This document shows, piece after piece, positions 62,194 through 64,000 of a stretch of DNA of 64,000 nt. Position 1 is the first letter of the stretch. Each line of letters begins with the position of its first letter. The stretch covers positions 3,303,501 to 3,367,500 of the forward strand of contig NZ_CP007509.1 of the NCBI RefSeq assembly GCF_000661915.1. The letters run 5' to 3'. Below the pieces are notes generated by a model. The model did not search any database. It was not told the origin of the DNA and was given only the letters and a program-made list of their open reading frames with translations. The stretch is from Stutzerimonas decontaminans. Lineage in GTDB: Bacteria; Pseudomonadota; Gammaproteobacteria; Pseudomonadales; Pseudomonadaceae. The position numbers and the translations under genes are program-made.

Positions 62194-62904
62194 ATGAGAT
62201 CAGATTGGGATGATGCACCCGATTACCTACGCAACAGAAAGCAACCGAGCCCTTGGCGATTCCTGGCGATCCTGGGTATCGGTTCCGCGGTACTGTCAGC
62301 ACTGGCGTTTACGTTCGGCAAGCCGGTTGTACTGGACGTAAACCAGATCAAGCAAGGCATCCATGTCGGCGGCAAGCCTTGGTTTAACCAAGAGCCAGAG
62401 CAGCCCATACAGCCGGATAGCCAGCCTTCCGTTGCAATCTACGAAGCCCCGGCAGCAGAACCAACACCAGCGCCCCAGCAGCGACAGCTGAGCCAGGAAG
62501 AAATCGAATGGTTCGAAGAGCGCACAGCAGAAGCGGTTCAGCCCCGTCAAACATCGTTTAACGATAGCAACTACACGCCCCGCCCCGTCGCCAACACGAT
62601 GCAGCCACCACCGGCCCGCTACTATGCAGCCAGCTCCACCAGCAGCACGCAAAAGCGCTCCGTTTCCCGCCAGACTCACCTCAGCAACTGGAGCTGGGAA
62701 AACGGCCACAACAAACAGCGCATCAGCGGCCAGTTTGAGTGGACAGTGGTAAACGGCCAGATCGACTACAACAGCGTGTGCCAAAACTACAAACGCGGCT
62801 CGCTGGTCTACCGTGACTGCCGTAAAGGTGCGAAGGTTGCGTTCAAGAGGATGTGCAGCCGGTACAAACCGGCTTGCGCCGCTGAAAATAATTACCTGCC
62901 ATGA
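62194..62904 (+). CDS. Single-pass membrane protein with Cys-containing C-domain
   Basis: 236 aa. Cytoplasmic RSDWDDAPDYL start, one membrane helix (about 22-42), proline/glutamine-rich linker and a C-terminal domain (WENGHNKQRISGQFEW...CRKGAKVAFKRMC) with four cysteines. AAGGAGG precedes the ATG. I have seen similar pseudomonad proteins near islands but know no function. Confidence 0.75.
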   Translation: MRSDWDDAPDYLRNRKQPSPWRFLAILGIGSAVLSALAFTFGKPVVLDVNQIKQGIHVGGKPWFNQEPEQPIQPDSQPSVAIYEAPAAEPTPAPQQRQLSQEEIEWFEERTAEAVQPRQTSFNDSNYTPRPVANTMQPPPARYYAASSTSSTQKRSVSRQTHLSNWSWENGHNKQRISGQFEWTVVNGQIDYNSVCQNYKRGSLVYRDCRKGAKVAFKRMCSRYKPACAAENNYLP

Positions 62905-62907
62905 AAT

Positions 62908-63390
62908 ATGTCTAAAGCACCTAGAAAAATCATCTACTCGAAGTACCTATTCCACATTTCTATTGCATGGCTTGTGATCGGCATAGCGCTAGGCCACCTC
63001 TTATGTTTCATAACCCCTAGCGAAATAGGCAGCATCAATTCTTACACATATATTAGCCATTTAACTGAAAATAGCAGGTTAGCTACCTCAATTACAATCG
63101 CTCACACTGCCTTACTACCAATAGCAATAATCTTGATTAGGCGCTATGGATTCACCTCAATATCTATCCCAACGAGAGGACGCATACTTTTATTAATCAT
63201 TTCGCTTCCTTTCCTCCCAGCATCATTAGGCCTTTTACCAGCGAGCGAAGGTACAAAATACCACGGATTAGCCATGACTATGGCTACATATCTAGATTGG
63301 TTCGGCGCCTCGTTATTTCTTTTTCTTTTTATGTGGGTATTCGCCTTTTCGGTTTCGGCGGCGTGCTCTAGGAAAACTAGTTCTGGCTAG
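62908..63390 (+). CDS. Four-helix membrane protein
   Basis: 160 aa with four predicted membrane helices and short loops. It starts 3 bp after the previous stop, so the two are coupled. AT-rich. Not recognised. Confidence 0.65.
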   Translation: MSKAPRKIIYSKYLFHISIAWLVIGIALGHLLCFITPSEIGSINSYTYISHLTENSRLATSITIAHTALLPIAIILIRRYGFTSISIPTRGRILLLIISLPFLPASLGLLPASEGTKYHGLAMTMATYLDWFGASLFLFLFMWVFAFSVSAACSRKTSSG

Positions 63391-63428
63391 CCACTTAGCT
63401 TTAACCGGAAGAGCAAAAAAGGACGAGC

Positions 63429-63450
63429 AAAAAAAGGGACAGATTTATTT
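63429..63450. repeat. 22-bp A/T-rich repeat copy 2
   Basis: AAAGGGACAGATTTATTT-type sequence, near-copy of 62142-62163. Confidence 0.55.
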
Positions 63451-63519
63451 CTGTATAAACCATAGCAACCAGATGAAGCTATCCCTAACGAGTCTTTCCA
63501 TGCGTGCGCGGCAGCATAT

Positions 63520-63864
63520 CTACCAAGGATAGCACTTCGATAAAGTTGCCCGCTTAACCTGGCAGAAATGCTCTCCAATATAAGGCTTCATATAACTCGC
63601 AGTGGAATGCACAACCGACGCCATTGCAATTAGAAATATAATTGCAACTATGTTCATGAATTTGCTACCACCGAATCGTTTTCCCCAACGATTTACTACA
63701 GCGAAAACAGCGAGACAAAAAAAAGGAATAGTACACAGGGCAATTGCGAGGCCTGTTAGGGTGATCGGCTTGGTGGACAGCACCGCTATGAGAATTAGCA
63801 TTCCAGCCATCGGGACATGCTGAAGTCTTCGCGGCCACGGATTATTTTTCATTACGGGGCGCAT
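63520..63864 (-). CDS. Small membrane protein
   Basis: 114 aa from MRPVMKNNPW (110 from the next Met). Three membrane helices (about 14-36, 38-60, 70-90) and a cysteine-containing end. Convergent to the four-helix gene. Not recognised; 63865-64000 holds no supported gene. Confidence 0.55.
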   Translation of the reverse strand: MRPVMKNNPWPRRLQHVPMAGMLILIAVLSTKPITLTGLAIALCTIPFFCLAVFAVVNRWGKRFGGSKFMNIVAIIFLIAMASVVHSTASYMKPYIGEHFCQVKRATLSKCYPW

Positions 63865-64000
63865 ATCTATCCTTAGATCTGCAAAGAAGAAAACGCAAGA
63901 ATCGGCATGGCAGCGGATGTTAAGCATCTCCACTGCAAAGAGTAACCGACACTCTCACAAAGCTAGCGCTGCACATCATCTTGGAGCCAAGACGGAATAT

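Noticed and set aside
60521-63990. Right attachment site of the filamentous prophage
   Set aside because: I looked for the tRNA-Gly 3' repeat up to the window end and found none; boundary left open.

Overview
The window looks like a gammaproteobacterial chromosome of the Pseudomonas/Stutzerimonas type. The dcd - apbC(mrp) - metG cluster, a napEDABC periplasmic nitrate reductase operon, high GC outside recent acquisitions and a Pf1-like filamentous prophage at a glycine tRNA all fit. Assignments rest on reading translated motifs, not on database searches.

Layout: (1) 1-11060, core chromosome: truncated MFS exporter, napEDABC, dcd, a cold-shock gene, apbC, metG, a small cysteine-rich protein, an RsuA-type pseudouridine synthase and tRNA-Gly(CCC). 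(2) 11015-50511, a 39.5-kb prophage bounded by a perfect 46-bp direct repeat of the tRNA-Gly 3' end. It has an HK97-type head (HNH, TerS, TerL, portal, S49 protease, capsid) joined to a Mu-type contractile tail. On the minus strand lies a long late operon, preceded by a Q-like gene and a leader holding two terminators. The right side carries cI/cro, a CsrA homologue, early genes, a cytosine methyltransferase, an AlpA-like candidate excisionase and the integrase. An O-acyltransferase sits between attL and the lysis genes, next to attP in the circular phage, as in serotype-converting phages. An IS3-family element has landed in a cluster of 11-bp repeats beside the primase. (3) 50512 to about 62137, a Pf1-like filamentous prophage: integrase, Rep, Zot, coat proteins, ssDNA-binding protein, Xis-like and repressor genes, a toxin-antitoxin pair and a reverse transcriptase of the phage-defence type directly downstream of the repressor. 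(4) 62138-64000, three genes for unknown membrane proteins; two lie between near-identical 22-bp repeats.

How it works together: two unrelated phages appear stacked at one tRNA-Gly. Each lysogeny side carries genes likely expressed from the quiescent prophage (acyltransferase; cI-csrA-orf327; repressor-RT; toxin-antitoxin), so this locus probably decides surface properties and phage resistance of the strain. The most unusual items are the repressor-linked reverse transcriptase, the cI-csrA-orf327 unit, the -1 frameshift in the tail chaperone, the IS-split repeat cluster, and paired regulatory repeats in the filamentous prophage.
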